From Lyophyllum atratum (Eukaryota > Basidiomycota > Agaricomycetes > Agaricales > Lyophyllaceae): a stretch of 64,000 nucleotides of DNA. Under the pieces are notes generated by a model. It was not told where the DNA came from and ran no database searches. It was given only the letters and a program-made list of their open reading frames with translations. The stretch lies in NCBI GenBank assembly GCA_014905825.1, contig JACGCN010000008.1, forward strand, positions 434,001 to 498,000. Direction: 5' to 3'. Below are positions 23,169 to 35,123 of this stretch, piece by piece; the stretch's first letter is position 1; each line of letters begins with the position of its first letter. The position numbers and the translations under genes are program-made.

Positions 23169-24917
23169 CTAATCTAAACAAGGACGTTTCGAGCTTTTGA
23201 AATCCTCCTTCGCGTAGTTGACGAGCCGATTTGCGATACCAAAATTGAGTTCATCACCACCGAGCTGGATGAGCTGCTCCACGGAGAGGGTGGTGATGTC
23301 ACTCAGCTCGTATATGCCATTCGAAAGAAATGGGTCAGCAAATTGAGAGTAATTTAGGTTCCGTTTACCTCGAACTGGATGTGCGTCCAGCTGGGCAAGC
23401 CATATCTCGATGTCAATGTTCTCTGCAGTCATGTCAACCTCAGCAGGGCGTTTTGCAAGAGGAGAGGGAGATGGTGGGGGAATAGGGGCTGCGAATGGGA
23501 GCTGTCCGAATCCTGGAAGCTGTAAAAGCTGATCGGGTGAACGAGCGAGCATGCCAAGCATAAGCATATGCTGGGTCTGCATCTGCTGAGCTTGCAAAGT
23601 TTGCATGAACTGGCTTGGCATCGTCGTATCGGATGGCGCTGGAGTGGTCGGGGCCTTCTTCGATCCACGTGGCTTCACTTCCGCATCTTCTAGCTTGAGT
23701 TCGCCCGGAGGAATGCCAATGACTGCTTTGTGTCGACTCTACCCACACAATAATAAGGCTCTGGGAGAAAAAATTGGTAATATCTTACGTACCATTAGGA
23801 AAGCCCAAGTTGAGAGCTCTTGCATCGTATAAACGTGATGGTCACCATTCCTCAGAATATAGCACGGCTTATTGCATGATGCACACATATGCTCCTTCTC
23901 TAGCTGGAGGAGAAGTTCATATTCCTTTGGCGAGGTGACTGATCCCGACTTGTCCGTTTCGGAAGCAGTTGTCTTCTTCGATGTCATCTATCAATCATGA
24001 GACGTTTGAATGGATATAGAGCCATAGTAGGTGACATACCTTCTTTGATTCCTTCTCATCAGATCCCGACATGTCGACAATGGTAATGAAAAAGGGCTTG
24101 ATTTGTCCCGCCTGCTTGGTCTTCCCTTTGGTAACCCTATACTCTGCAACATCATTCAAGAGTGTCTCCCAGTCTGCTTCGTCCTCCAGAAGCTCTGGTA
24201 CTGGCTTCGGGGTCTTTGGCCAGTATGAGGGGACGTAGGCAATGTGTGCCAGTAGGGATAGCCGGGTTTCCATGCGTGTTGCACTGGCTTCGAGGAAAGC
24301 CGCGAAAGACGTCTTTGATGTGATGTCATTCAGGTTTCGCATCGCACCTTTGAAAGGGACCTTGAATGGGACAGTAAATTCACCCCTGGATGTCACGACT
24401 GGGGTTTGAATTTGACACTCCGGCCCTGTTCGACAAGATGAGGTGAGCGAAGCGAGGATGACTTAGTTTTCTACTCACCCTCCAAGTCATCACCCGAGCT
24501 CATCAGCTCGTCAACCTCCTCCTCCAACTCATCTATCTCCTCCTCCTCTTCATCATCCTCCTGTTCTCCATTGTAGTCCCCGACAGTCTTGGCAGCAGGA
24601 ATCTTCATAACCTGGCGGAACACACGATCCATCGGATTTTCAGGGTCACGGTGCCGCGGCTTGTCGAAACCAAGTAGAACTTCAGCCGCCAAAGCCTCCC
24701 TGTCAATGCCTGGCTCGTCAGACTGGTCCTCTGGAGAGGCTGAAAGCACATCAGTGTGCTCCTCGGGTGTTGCAGTACGTTTGGGCCCTTTTCCAAGGGG
24801 CCGAGGCAAAGGGCGGCTCTTGTTGACTGTGGGGATGGAGTTTTCCTTGTTGGCAACACGAGCGGATTTTCGATGTCCAGATGATGCTTGATTCTTTTTG
24901 TTCTGTTGGTTACCCAT
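23169..24917 (-). CDS. Unrecognised partner protein of the two-gene transposon
   Basis: Four exons (24917-24479, 24425-24040, 23987-23793, 23738-23169) encode 529 residues; an in-frame ATG at 24983 would add 22. I do not recognise the family. The N-terminal 60 residues are basic with a PRPLGKGPKR segment, followed by a strongly acidic stretch (EDDEEEEEIDELEEEVDEL). The middle has a CASCNKPC motif plus nearby His residues (GDHHVY) that may bind one zinc ion. A Gln/Met-rich segment follows, then a helical C-terminus with DITTLSVEQLIQLGG, which has the look of a SAM-like or other small interaction domain. The gene is convergent with the transposase, only 45 bp from its stop, and lies wholly between the two arms, so it most likely moves with the element. 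Confidence 0.7.
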
Positions 24918-25068
24918 GGGGTGCGACGGCCGGATTTTTGCCAGGAGCTGTAGCGCAAAAATGACAGTGAAAATGTGGGACAAATTCTAATTACAAATTC
25001 AGTATGGATGTTGATGTTCGCAACGTGCTCTCACGTGTAATACTCATTATTTCTCTAAATTATCGCCA

Positions 25069-25763
25069 GGGCTGTATGGATAGACTATATAGGACCAACA
25101 TATTGAATGGAGAAGTATTTTGAACTGTTGGATCTTCCGCAAAACGCGACCGAAGCACGCTGAGGCCAACATTTTCGGACTGATCTCAAACTTACCAGAT
25201 TGCTCAATTTTCGATGGGGCTGTATGCAGCTCGATGAGGCGACCCCGAAACACTTTAAATTACGTGCCTACGTCCAGTGGTTGTCGAGTAATCGACGACC
25301 GAAGATTCAGCCTCGAATCTCGAAATTATTTGCGCCTGTTGAGGTCGCGCCAACTATTCTGCAAACGGCAATAAACACCAAACACTGTCAGTGTTGAAAA
25401 CCAGGTGGCAGGGACAGGAACAGGGTGAGGGGGCGTTGACAGATGTATTCCACTACCCGGTACCAGTACATAGGTCATTGAATGTATACACAAAAAGCTA
25501 GAGAAATGAAGCAGAAAATTACCTACGGCAAGTCAGTGATCGAGAAAGCTAAATAATAGGGCTGCACACCGTCCGTATTACGGCCACAGCCGTATAAAAT
25601 ACAGTCATATACGGTATACGGCACACCATATACCGTCCGTATGACATCGCGACGATCTGCCTGACAGCGGTGACGGATACAGTCATACGGTTATACGGCA
25701 CGATGTAAATGTTATTGCTCATGGATGGGTGAAGAACGATATCTATTTACATAATGGTGAAAG
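25069..25763 (-). repeat. Right 695-bp inverted arm
   Basis: Mirror copy of the left arm, with the same hexamer cluster near its outer end (about 25571-25698). It begins about 150 bases upstream of the start codon of the minus-strand partner gene, so each arm could serve as the promoter region of one of the two genes. Confidence 0.85.
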
Positions 25764-26078
25764 ACTTAGGAGTGCAGTATGCGGGTCCTGCCCTCCGAAA
25801 CATTCCCAAGGCAGTTGAAACAGACAACGCGCTCTCCCCAGCCTTGCTGTTCTCCTTCCAATCACCCGGTATGACCTCCTCCCAACTAGAGGATCACGGG
25901 TAACACCCAGGTCTCATGAACGAGAACCGGACCCTTACCCTCAAGAAACACGTACCCACAGCACGGGTACGGGGTTTTCTGCGGCTATAGGTACAGGTCA
26001 GCGAAGGGTTCATGGGTCTACAAGACCCATACAATTTGTATCAAGATGCACAAAAAATTAACATGTTACAGTACCATA
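25764..26078. other. Short spacer, probably the outer 3' flank of the hAT element
   Basis: No gene. It contains paired GGGTACGGG/CCGTACCC-like strings near 25940-25990. Because the CACTG element to the right sits 27 bases beyond the hAT stop codon, this spacer is probably the displaced continuation of the hAT 3' end. That is an inference from the nesting. Confidence 0.35.
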
Positions 26079-26459
26079 CACTGCGGGCATGGGCTTATAT
26101 AGTTTCCGATTTTAGTTGGAATATATTTTGATGATATTTAAAATAAATACACCCATTAATCTGCAGGGAAAATCCGGAATATATTTGCGATATCTTCAGA
26201 CATGTGTTCAAGGTAAAATCGACGATTAAATTTCTAATTTCATTCCAATGAAACGACAGATGAAAGACTGAAGATATTATGATCGAAGATCGAAGAATCT
26301 ATCTCTAATATCAGCGATGTTGAAGCATCGGATGTATGGTGATCTTATTCAAAATACAATCCAACGTGTCGTTGAGCAGGGTCCCTGGTTCGGTCTGTTT
26401 TTGACAATTGATTGTCAATGACAGTCGAGCGTGTGGCCGGGGTCCCTGGCACTCCTTGT
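26079..26459 (+). repeat. Left 381-bp arm of the CACTG element
   Basis: Inverted copy of 31847-32227. AT-rich outer two thirds, GC-richer inner end finishing CACTCCTTGT. Confidence 0.9.
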
Positions 26460-26956
26460 GACTGTGACTCCTGCATATTCACCTGCTCCCTCGTCGACAT
26501 GAGTTTGTCCAACATAGCCGTCGGACGCGTCGTTGCCTTCTTGCTCACGTATCTCCTGCCGCTTAGAACCCGCCCCTTACTCGATAAAGTCGACAATCTC
26601 ATCACGAGAAATCCAAACATCATGATCAGTACGGCTTATCCTCCCCGGTGAACTTGCCAAGGACGCTATCTCTGAAGGCACGAAGTCAGTCGTGTCGTCA
26701 CAAGGAGCGAAGTAAATGACATTACTGTCACTGGTGAGCCATGCGATTCCTTGTCCTTTCTCAGCTGATAGATGTTCGCTTCTCGAGAGCGGGGATGTTT
26801 TTCATATACATAATTCCTCTCATTTGTCGACGACGACACCTTTTTTGCCACGAGACCCGTCATCATATCTTGGGTGACCAGTCGACGCGATCCCGAAACG
26901 CTCTAGTGCCGAAACGCTCTAGTGCGTATCGAAATCATTCTGCCATTTTCCGTTCC

Positions 26957-28024
26957 TGATGGACTACCTTACACTAGACTACGAACCAGAGCTCGAACCG
27001 CTCCTCCCCAGCTACGACAGCCGCACAACCAAGATCAAGAACCAACGGCGCACCCTCCTCCAGACCTGTTTCTCCTCCCCCACACATTAAACCCGATCGG
27101 GCTGACCGTCTTCATCAAGACCAGCTTCTTCTGGAGGGAAGGCAAGGAACGCGTGCAGAAAGCCTACGTCGAGTGTGCTTCTGCCTCAGGGGCGATTTCC
27201 TCCTCGTCTACGCCCGGGGTCGACGGGGGGCGGCCGAAGTGGATGACGGAGCCCATAGGCGGGGAGGGGCAGGGCGATGATCCGTGGAAGGACTGGCTGG
27301 GGGAACCTGTACGGTTCTCAGACGACGCGGGCCAACGGAGGACACGGTGATCTGTTCTCGGACCACCCAGAGCCCCCTGCGTATGTTTCGCCGTCCCGGT
27401 GGGGCAAACTTAGCAAGGTCTTCCTCTTCTACGCCAGCAGCAAGGAATACGCCTCCACCACCTCACGGGCCCGTGCGCCTTCCCCCATCCGACAGCGACC
27501 GAACCTCGTCTCTGCTTCGCTTGGCACCATCGCCACCGCTACGAAGCACAAAGACGTGGGCTCTGCCAAATTCATGCTCGGTCGATATCGGATACGCAGA
27601 GGCCATGTCCGCATACACCCTCGGTCTCGGGACCCTCCCAGCGGGGCACCTCCTACTCGTGTCCCTCCACTACAACCGTGCCATCGCCCGACTCAGGACA
27701 GGCGACCACGCTGGTGCGATCGCGGATGCTGGGGCGTGATTGAGCACATCGGAGCTAGGTACCATCTTGCACGAGAGGCAAAGGCGGAGAGAGCAGAGGA
27801 GGGAGCGGGGGTGGAGCTGGGGGATGTGTTTGTCAAAGCGTTGAAGAAGCGAGCGGAGGCATGGGAGGGGCGCGAGAAGTGGGAGGTGTTGGCGAGGATG
27901 GAGTGGGCTGGGGAGAAGGTGAGGGAGGAGGCTGCGAGGGGGGCAGTGAGGTGTAGAAGGATGGCTGCACAGGAAGGGAGGGGGATACAGGGGGTACGAG
28001 TTGAGGAGGTCAGTGAGAGATGAG
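26957..28024 (+). pseudogene. Broken TPR-containing gene piece inside the CACTG element
   Basis: A 43-codon frame starts at 26957, but no splice chain joins it cleanly to what follows. At about 27590-27735 one frame reads as a TPR helix pair (YAEAMSAYTLGLG, SLHYNRAIARLRTGDHAGAI), then the coding potential moves to another frame (27735-28024) as a charged helix (KALKKRAEAWEGREKWE). Codon use is GC-rich and gene-like, but the shifts suggest a captured and decaying gene. The parent gene cannot be named. Confidence 0.45.
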
Positions 28025-31000
28025 TTGGCCTATCGAGGGATGACGAGAAGGTGTTCGATGAGCCCCGAGCCGACGAGACTAAGACCAACGACTGCGATGT
28101 AGATCTTGGGGGTAGGGGTCGACATGATGGATCTGGAGAGAAAACAAAATCCGCCGAGAGGTTGTTGGCTGGAGTGATCTTCCGATGACTATAGACAAAG
28201 AATGTCCTGATATCAATGGCATCGAGCCAGGTTCATCACGTCGGCCTCCGCAAGTTTAAAGGATCGCAACATGATTGCACATATCCAATATTAACTCTGA
28301 AAGGACCTTTCGGTTCTTCTGCCTCGCACTTGAGCGAGCATCATCAAGCAAATCGAGCATCTGGGCAATAATGAACTCGGCTATGAAGAATAGTCGGACG
28401 AAGAAACCGGAAGCGAATGCACAGGACGTACTTTCCTTGGCTGCTGCACCCTGCAGATCTTGGCCCAATCCCTCCAGCAGGCCCGTTGGGAAGATGGGCT
28501 TCTGACAAGGCTCACATGTTCTGATCTTGCAGGAAGTATATGGCGGCGTGGGTAGGGACATCCAGGAACGCCTGGATGCTCGGGCCCAACACAGACTCGT
28601 AAGTCTTTTCCATAGCCTGCCGATAAACATACTATATACCCCTCCACACAAGAAGCCCTACTTTCCACCCAAGAAGCATGGCCCCGGTTAGTACCTGAAG
28701 TGTTCTTGCTCCATCACCTGCCCTCCGCGAACTTCAGCCACTGCCCGCGCTGAAGCATCAGCCAGAATCTGCTTGCCTCAAATCTCAATGAACAACGCGC
28801 CCTGGGCCCAGTGCACGCCCGTCCCATCGCCCGTCAGGTCAACATGGTTCTCCAGTGGCCCCCCGCTCCTTTTTGTGGACGTTTGTTGCCGCGCCCCACA
28901 TCCAGCTCTTAGGAACTCGCCTGATAGCCTCGTGTAAGGAATACTTGTCATTGTCGAGCTTGACGGGATCTGGGCGCCGCTGTGCGTGCTGGCGGACGCG
29001 GTGCTGGGTGAATAATTGATAAAAGAGCGCTTGTAGTGGCGCTATATACAGGCGGTGCGTGGGTTGATGAGGATGCACCAGCGATGCTCTACGGAACCAC
29101 CTCATGGCCGACGAGAGCGTGCGCAGGAGGATGGGCGATATCACCGGCGCGATACAGGCGCACCTAAGGAGGGCGGGCGAGGGCGAGGAGGCGAGAGCGG
29201 AGCTGTGCTGCGAGCTGGGGCAGAATAGGAGTGTGGCGTGTGTGGAGGAGCTGAGAAGGGTAAGGTGGCCGGAGGGATGGGATGTGGAGGTTGAGCATCG
29301 GGAGCTGGGGTGGGGGCGGTAGGAAGCGTGCGGGGGTGACTGGGAATGTGTTGGTTGAATATAGACTAGAAATGTATTCCTATCCGTGTATTTTTTTGCA
29401 CTCTCTCTGGCGCTTCAATAGACTTGACCAGGCATGCGTTCCCCTCGCACCTCCGGTCCCAGCCTACAGGCGACCAAGGTCCTGTCCCCTTCTGTCCCCT
29501 CTTCGACTATCCAGATAGGTCGGCCTTGTCTCGTCAAGGTCTCGCTCGAACTTGGAGAAAAGTAGTTCGAGTCCTCCAGTACCACCTCAAAGGGTCCTGA
29601 GCTTTGAAGACCCTCTAACTGGCGAAGTTTTACTCACAGCCTCATCATCATCCTCACCCTCCTCACTCCCCCGCGTAAGTACCAATACCGACGACGAAGT
29701 GAACATCAACATGCCTGTCCTTTGCCCGATGCAAGTTAACCTTGATGCATTGTTGAGTCGAACATCGTTCGGTAGAAGGTAATGTACACCTTCCAGACGT
29801 ACTCGACACTTGTTATCGGTACAGGTGTAAGGTTCTTCCGGAGTATAGTAACAGGTATATCAGAAGTCGCAAAACTAGAAAGTGACGGCAACACAACGAC
29901 AACGGGGAGAACGAACTAAATGGGGGGTGCATAAGAGGTTGTTTCACGAGGTGCACAGAGAAGTGTTGCACCGAACAACAACGTACCCCCGACTACCCCT
30001 CCAACCCTCTCTCCAGCATCTTCAGTACACCCCATCCTTCTCCCTCGCAAGCACGGACCCACTCGCCCACATCCCAGACCTCCCACGACCCCCTCCGCTG
30101 ACCGCTGCATCACGTCCTATTCCGATATTCTCGTTCCTGCCAACCGAACCCCGCCTAACATTCTCTCCCTTCCTCCCTGACCTGCACCTCTTGCCTGTTC
30201 AAAAGTCCACTCGAAACCAGCCCCGGGGTAGGAAGATAAAGAGAACTCGACGCTAGCATCCGTAGGCGAGAGACGCAGGGATTCGGGTGCTGAACAACCA
30301 AGTCGCCCCAAGTCCCGACGAGCAGGAATCAAGTTACAGTCACCGCACCAAGTCATATGAACGGCATTGACAAAGTGACTCAGAGGGGAGGAAGCCATGG
30401 AGCGTTGGGCCCTTTGGATGGAGAGATACATGACGCGCCTTGGGCATGAGTACCGTGACATGATAGTTCCTATATCGTCTCTGGAGGGTCGTGGAGATTA
30501 TAGGGCGGCAGGCGTCCAGGACTGCAGGAATGGGCATGATGAGTTGGCGTTGAAGAGATGACGGGGAATGGTAACATTGGGAGTTTGGGTGGTTGGCGAT
30601 GTCCAGCTCTTGCAGTAAGAAATGAGGGACCGATGAGAATTAACGATTCAGAGGGAGACACCCATCAACTGCGCCAAGGGTCAAGGGGTGTCGTATGGGC
30701 TGATGAAGGCTCACGGTTCCAGTGTGCGGGATGTTGCGATGTTGCGAAGCAGTCACATAGGGAAAGGTTGAGGGAAAGGACGTTAAAGTTGGTGATAATA
30801 ATAACACCCCACATCCTAAGAAATGGTGGCTGAACCCACTACGATAGTGTCAACAAGCTGCACATGAAGAAAGGGCAGGAAGACGTACTGGATCACACAA
30901 ACGGCTAAAGTGACCCCACTCTGTGTACCAGTCGACGACCCTCCACGCCCGCCTCCGCTGAAGCAATCACCCTGCTCTACCTTGTCGGAATCCCGAGAAA

Positions 31001-31846
31001 GTGGGCAGGTGATGGGCTTGACAGTGACCGAGGCTTTGGTGACCTCGTGTGGTTCGAGACTCTCCGCCCATGATGTTGATAGTGGAGAGATAATTTTTCC
31101 AAAAGTTATGATTTGTCGGCCCTCTTGCCCGCGATAAAGCATAGGGCGGATGACTTCCGGCTAACAGCTACGGCCTCCATTAGTGAACTATTGAGCGTCC
31201 CAGGCCTGATCAGTTGCTGCGAACGAGTGGAAGTGGGAGTGTTGTAGGTCGATGTTGTGGTCATGATGAGAGCCCATCTTTGGATCTCAGCTCATCCTCT
31301 TCGATTGGCTTCGTTCGTCTCTGACCACTACCCTTCTGCATCAAGGCCTACGATACCGAACCCATCTCGAGAACAGGTCGATCCGCATCTCAGGCTCTCA
31401 GTAACCACTAGTATTTTTGCTCCTCTGTTTATTGAATTCATGAACACTGTGACTTCCATCAGAACCCGGTCCTAAATGAACGCACCAGAGATTTTGTTTT
31501 TGTCCCCAATCATCCAACCAAAACGTCCGGACCACCGTTTATAAACCATTGCCCGCGCTACGGGCCTGGCATGGGGTGGAACGCCGCAGCAGCTTACGCA
31601 TTGACGTTCATGGGCGTGCAGCCGACGACAACGAGGCCATTCTGAACAAATGTATCAGCGCCATTGCACACGAGGGAAGGACAGGATACTCACTAATTGG
31701 TTGCTGGTACAGCAGACGGGCTGTGATGTGCAAGAGTTGCCCGCAATGCCGATCGCTGAGATGGCTGCAGCCGACTGAAAATGCGAAGCCTGGTGAGCAA
31801 CCGAGAGCAATGAAAGGAATGGACTCACGACCGACTTGGGCAAGTG
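28025..31846. other. Interior of the CACTG element, decayed coding pieces
   Basis: Several GC-rich open frames without family features are seen: a minus-strand piece near 28500-28650 that in one frame reads VLGPSIQAFLDVPTHAAIY, a helical charged frame at 29104-29322 (+), and Ser/Pro-rich frames at 29552-29782 and 29882-30256 (+). None can be joined into a convincing gene. They look like fragments of host genes picked up by the element. Confidence 0.4.
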
Positions 31847-32227
31847 ACAAGGAGTGCCAGGGACCCCGGCCACACGCTCGACTGTCATTGACAATTAATT
31901 GCCAAAAACAGACCGAACCAGGGACCCTGCTCAACGACACGTTGGATTGTATTTTGAATAAGATCACCATACATCCGATGCTTCAACATCGCTGATATTA
32001 GAGATAGATTCTTCGATCTTCGATCACAATATCTTCAGTCTTTCATCTGTCGTTTCATTGGAATGAAATTAGAAATTTAATCGTCGATTTTACCTTGAAC
32101 ACATGTCTGAAGATATCGCAAATATATTCCGGATTTTCCCTGCAGATTAATGGGTGTATTTATTTTAAATATCATCAAAATATATTCCAACTAAAATCGG
32201 AGACTATATAAGCCCATGCCCGCAGTG
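31847..32227 (-). repeat. Right 381-bp arm of the CACTG element
   Basis: Inverted copy of 26079-26459, ending CCCGCAGTG followed by the ATA duplication. Confidence 0.9.
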
Positions 32228-33491
32228 ATACAGGATAAATACAACATGACAATTTACCCCATGATTCTGTACCAGTCCAAGGGGAGCTCATCTTCCTCTC
32301 CCTCAACCTCGGGCCCACTCGTACCTATCTTGATGTCAGCATCCTTGACCAGGCCGAGCTGGCTCCAAGCTCCCACGCACAGCTGAGCTCGTGTGGATTC
32401 AACAGAAAGACGGCCGCCAAGGTGCGTTAAGAGGATGCGACCCTGGCTGAATACGTGTTCGACATCGATAGATGTAGCTATATAGAAGCATATATCAACT
32501 CAATAAGATCACGATAAGATATCAAAATCGAGCACATACCAGGGATGGATAAGTAATCGAGCACCACCCGAGAGAGCTGTGGGTAGATATGTCGGCGCTC
32601 GACCCACCAGACGAGAATGTCTTCCACATGTTCCGGGTCAGTGCTCAGGTACCGCTCGATCTCAGAGCGAAGGTCTGCGGCCTTGGGAGCAGCAAGGGCA
32701 GGGAGTGTGACTATGTGTCAAACATATTGGTTTTCTTGGAAGACTTAGCCTAAAACTCATCTTAAGAGCGAAAACTATGCGACGAGGCAAATACACACCT
32801 TAATTGAGGAAGGGGCCTCATCCTCTATCTTGACATCACTCCCAACAGCTGCAGCAGCATACCAGCAGTCAAACTCTGTTCAAAAAATCTCCTCAGCGGC
32901 CTCGACCCAGTCTTCCTGCCAGCCAGCATCTTTGAAGTAGTGGAGTTTGTGGCGAGGATGGAGGACTGGGAGACATGCATTAGTATGTGAGGGCATAGAG
33001 TAAATACTAGTGTTTCAAAGTTGTGTCGGGTCCGGTCTTTTGACTGTTTTTTCAGCAACCGCAACCACAACCTGTTGCTACACATTCCCAAATGTAGCAA
33101 CCACGACTGCAACCGAGTTGCAACTGATCTAGACGAATTACGATGAATTAATGCGTATTTACATGTAAATTGCTTATTTATTGTGCATTTTCGACTAGAA
33201 GCACTGAGGTTCACCTCTAACCATTGCTACAGACACACCACGGGCAAAGTCTAAGGCAGTTGAAATTCAACTGCCTTAAAGGCAGTCGTTGATCGTTCTA
33301 TCCAGCCATGCCGCACGGATTCGATCACCGCACTGATCCCCGGGCCGATTGACCCCCATGCACGATCACGTTCCTCTCATATTTTCTTTGTTCTCAACGC
33401 GTAGGTGCGCGTCGTCCACCATGCAGTGTACACATGTACTATATCTATTCAATGAATCCATATTTCTCCCCATTCTTGACCATCATCTCCC

Positions 33492-35123
33492 ATGCCTGAC
33501 GACGACATCTCCATGAATCCTCCTCCTGGAGAGCCCAGCTCATCTACTGGGGCTGGTTCATCTACTCAAGCTGAAGGCGCAAGCTCGTCAAGGAACAAAC
33601 GCAAACGCCCTACCGATGATTCTTTGGACGACTCAGATCCTAGCCCATCCCACACAAAGAAATCCCGGACCCGTTTCGCTAGTCGGATGAAGAAGCCAAA
33701 GAAACCGAGCGACTGGCATTTGAAGAAGGGAGAGGTACCAAAGGCGGCGGTGAAAACAAAGGTGTGTTACGTGCCTCTTTCACGATTCACATGCATGTAA
33801 CCCATTCAAATCTGCTCTTTCAGCTCACGCTGGAACTTCACCTTCGTGTCCTCTGGGGACTACCAGACCAGGCGTCAGTTCCACCCACGGTCACTGCGGC
33901 AGACATGGCTCCATTCAACAGGCGCTTCTCGACTGAGGCACAGGTTAGGAGCTCGGTAACAGCCAGCTTGGACAAGTACTCGGCAAACATCCAGGGTGCT
34001 GAGGTCAAAGTCCGAGACCTCCTCAACTCGCTCTCGGACGGCGGGATCATTTCGAACAACATCCGGCGTATTTCGGACTTCAATTTGAAGTTCATATTCA
34101 GGACTGTGGCATGCTCTGGACTTCGGCGCTGGGCACCGGATGTTCTGGGCGGGAATCCGGATTCTATGTATAACCTCCTTCACGAGCACATCACCCTCTC
34201 AACATTCGAACAGATCACAGTCGCTCAAGGCTACTGTCACACGGGACAGATCGAGTCCTTTGTCCGGGACTTCGTTCTCATGCGCAAATTGTATCGAAGC
34301 TTTATTTTTTCTTACATGCACGGCATGGCCAAGTTGGAGTCAAAGGAGAAAGGGAGTGTTGAGAAAGGTAAAAAGATGACTGCCGTATGGAAACGGCGCA
34401 GCAATGTACGCCTTCTGATAAAATCCCGATCACAGCTCGCTTAATGATCTCAATAGCTTGCGGATGGCAAAATTGACGTCTTTAAGGCATATAGCTTCAA
34501 TCCACGGGTTGTCGCGTTGGCTACGGAGACCGAGGCACATTCCGATGATGAGATTTCGGAGGGTAATGATGCGGAGTCGAATACGACAATCTACCACAGT
34601 AAGGGAAAGGACGGCCGGTCTAAAAAAGTCATGAACTTTTTCAGAATGGCGGATGAGCAGCGCATTCGGATGGCTAAGGCCAAAAGCAGACACTGGCACA
34701 GGTGGTTTAACATCCTTTTTTCTCCGCACATCACTAATATTTTGTTCTATTGTCACTAGGTCAGAACGTCGTCGTCAAGATCCTCCGAGTCCAAAGAAGT
34801 CAGAGCTTACTACTCTGCCGAAATGGGTACCGATTGACTGGTTCGATCCCATCTATTGGAACACCTACCTGACAGTCCGCGAGCGCGCCGAGTATATCAA
34901 GGATGGTGTGATGATTGCCCTACCTCTGGAGGAGTTCTGCAAGACCTGGGAGCAGTGTGCGGGATGGAAGAATTTGTCGGAAGAGTTCATGGAAAAGTAT
35001 GGTGATAAGGTGTTGGCACAATATCAACTGCCGACTGACGAGGAAATGGAACAACTTGAGCGGTGGGAAGAGGAGAACGAGGTCGAGACAGAGCTTCAAG
35101 GCGACAACAGTGGTGCGGAGTAG
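33492..35123 (+). CDS. Plavaka-borne accessory protein, function unknown
   Basis: Four exons (33492-33761, 33824-34405, 34457-34701, 34760-35123) splice without a break into 486 residues. The first 90 residues are Ser/Pro-rich and then strongly basic (RNKRKRP, MKKPKKP), suggesting a nuclear or DNA-binding tail. The central part is helical and globular, with a conserved-looking SLSDGGIISNNIRRI and FVRDFVLMRKLYRSFI. The end is acidic (EEENEVETE). I recognise no named domain. Its place inside the element ends, convergent with the transposase, suggests a helper in transposition or a cargo gene. Confidence 0.65.

Larger units (their letters stand above)
21097..25763. mobile_element. 4.67-kb two-gene DNA transposon with 695-bp terminal inverted repeats
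   Basis: The segment is bounded by two nearly identical inverted arms of about 695 bp (21097-21791 and 25069-25763). Between them are a DDE_3-type transposase gene (+) and, convergent with it, a second multi-exon gene (-). The arms begin CTTTCACCATTATG and differ from each other at only a few sites, which points to recent activity or gene conversion. No clear target duplication is seen at the arm ends, so the true termini may lie slightly inside or outside. Arms of this length are far longer than in ordinary Tc1/mariner elements. Confidence 0.75.
26079..32227. mobile_element. 6.15-kb CACTG-ended non-autonomous element with 381-bp inverted arms
   Basis: The left arm 26079-26459 and right arm 31847-32227 are inverted copies with about five differences over 381 bp. 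Both outer ends read CACTGCGGGC. The three bases just outside are ATA on both sides (26076-26078 and 32228-32230), a 3-bp target duplication. CACTR ends plus a 3-bp duplication are the signature of the CACTA/EnSpm superfamily. No transposase is found inside; the interior is GC-rich and holds broken coding pieces, so the element would depend on another transposase. It inserted 27 bases past the stop codon of the hAT gene. Confidence 0.78.

Noticed and set aside
25120..25374. 84-codon frame repeated in both long arms (also 21486-21740)
   Set aside because: It is duplicated only because the arms are copies; it has no family features, lacks a context for expression, and one arm would place it against the transposase direction.
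27277..28023. 248-codon plus-strand frame
   Set aside because: Only part of it (from about 27735) looks like protein; the TPR helices lie in another frame, so the long frame is mostly a shadow in GC-rich DNA.
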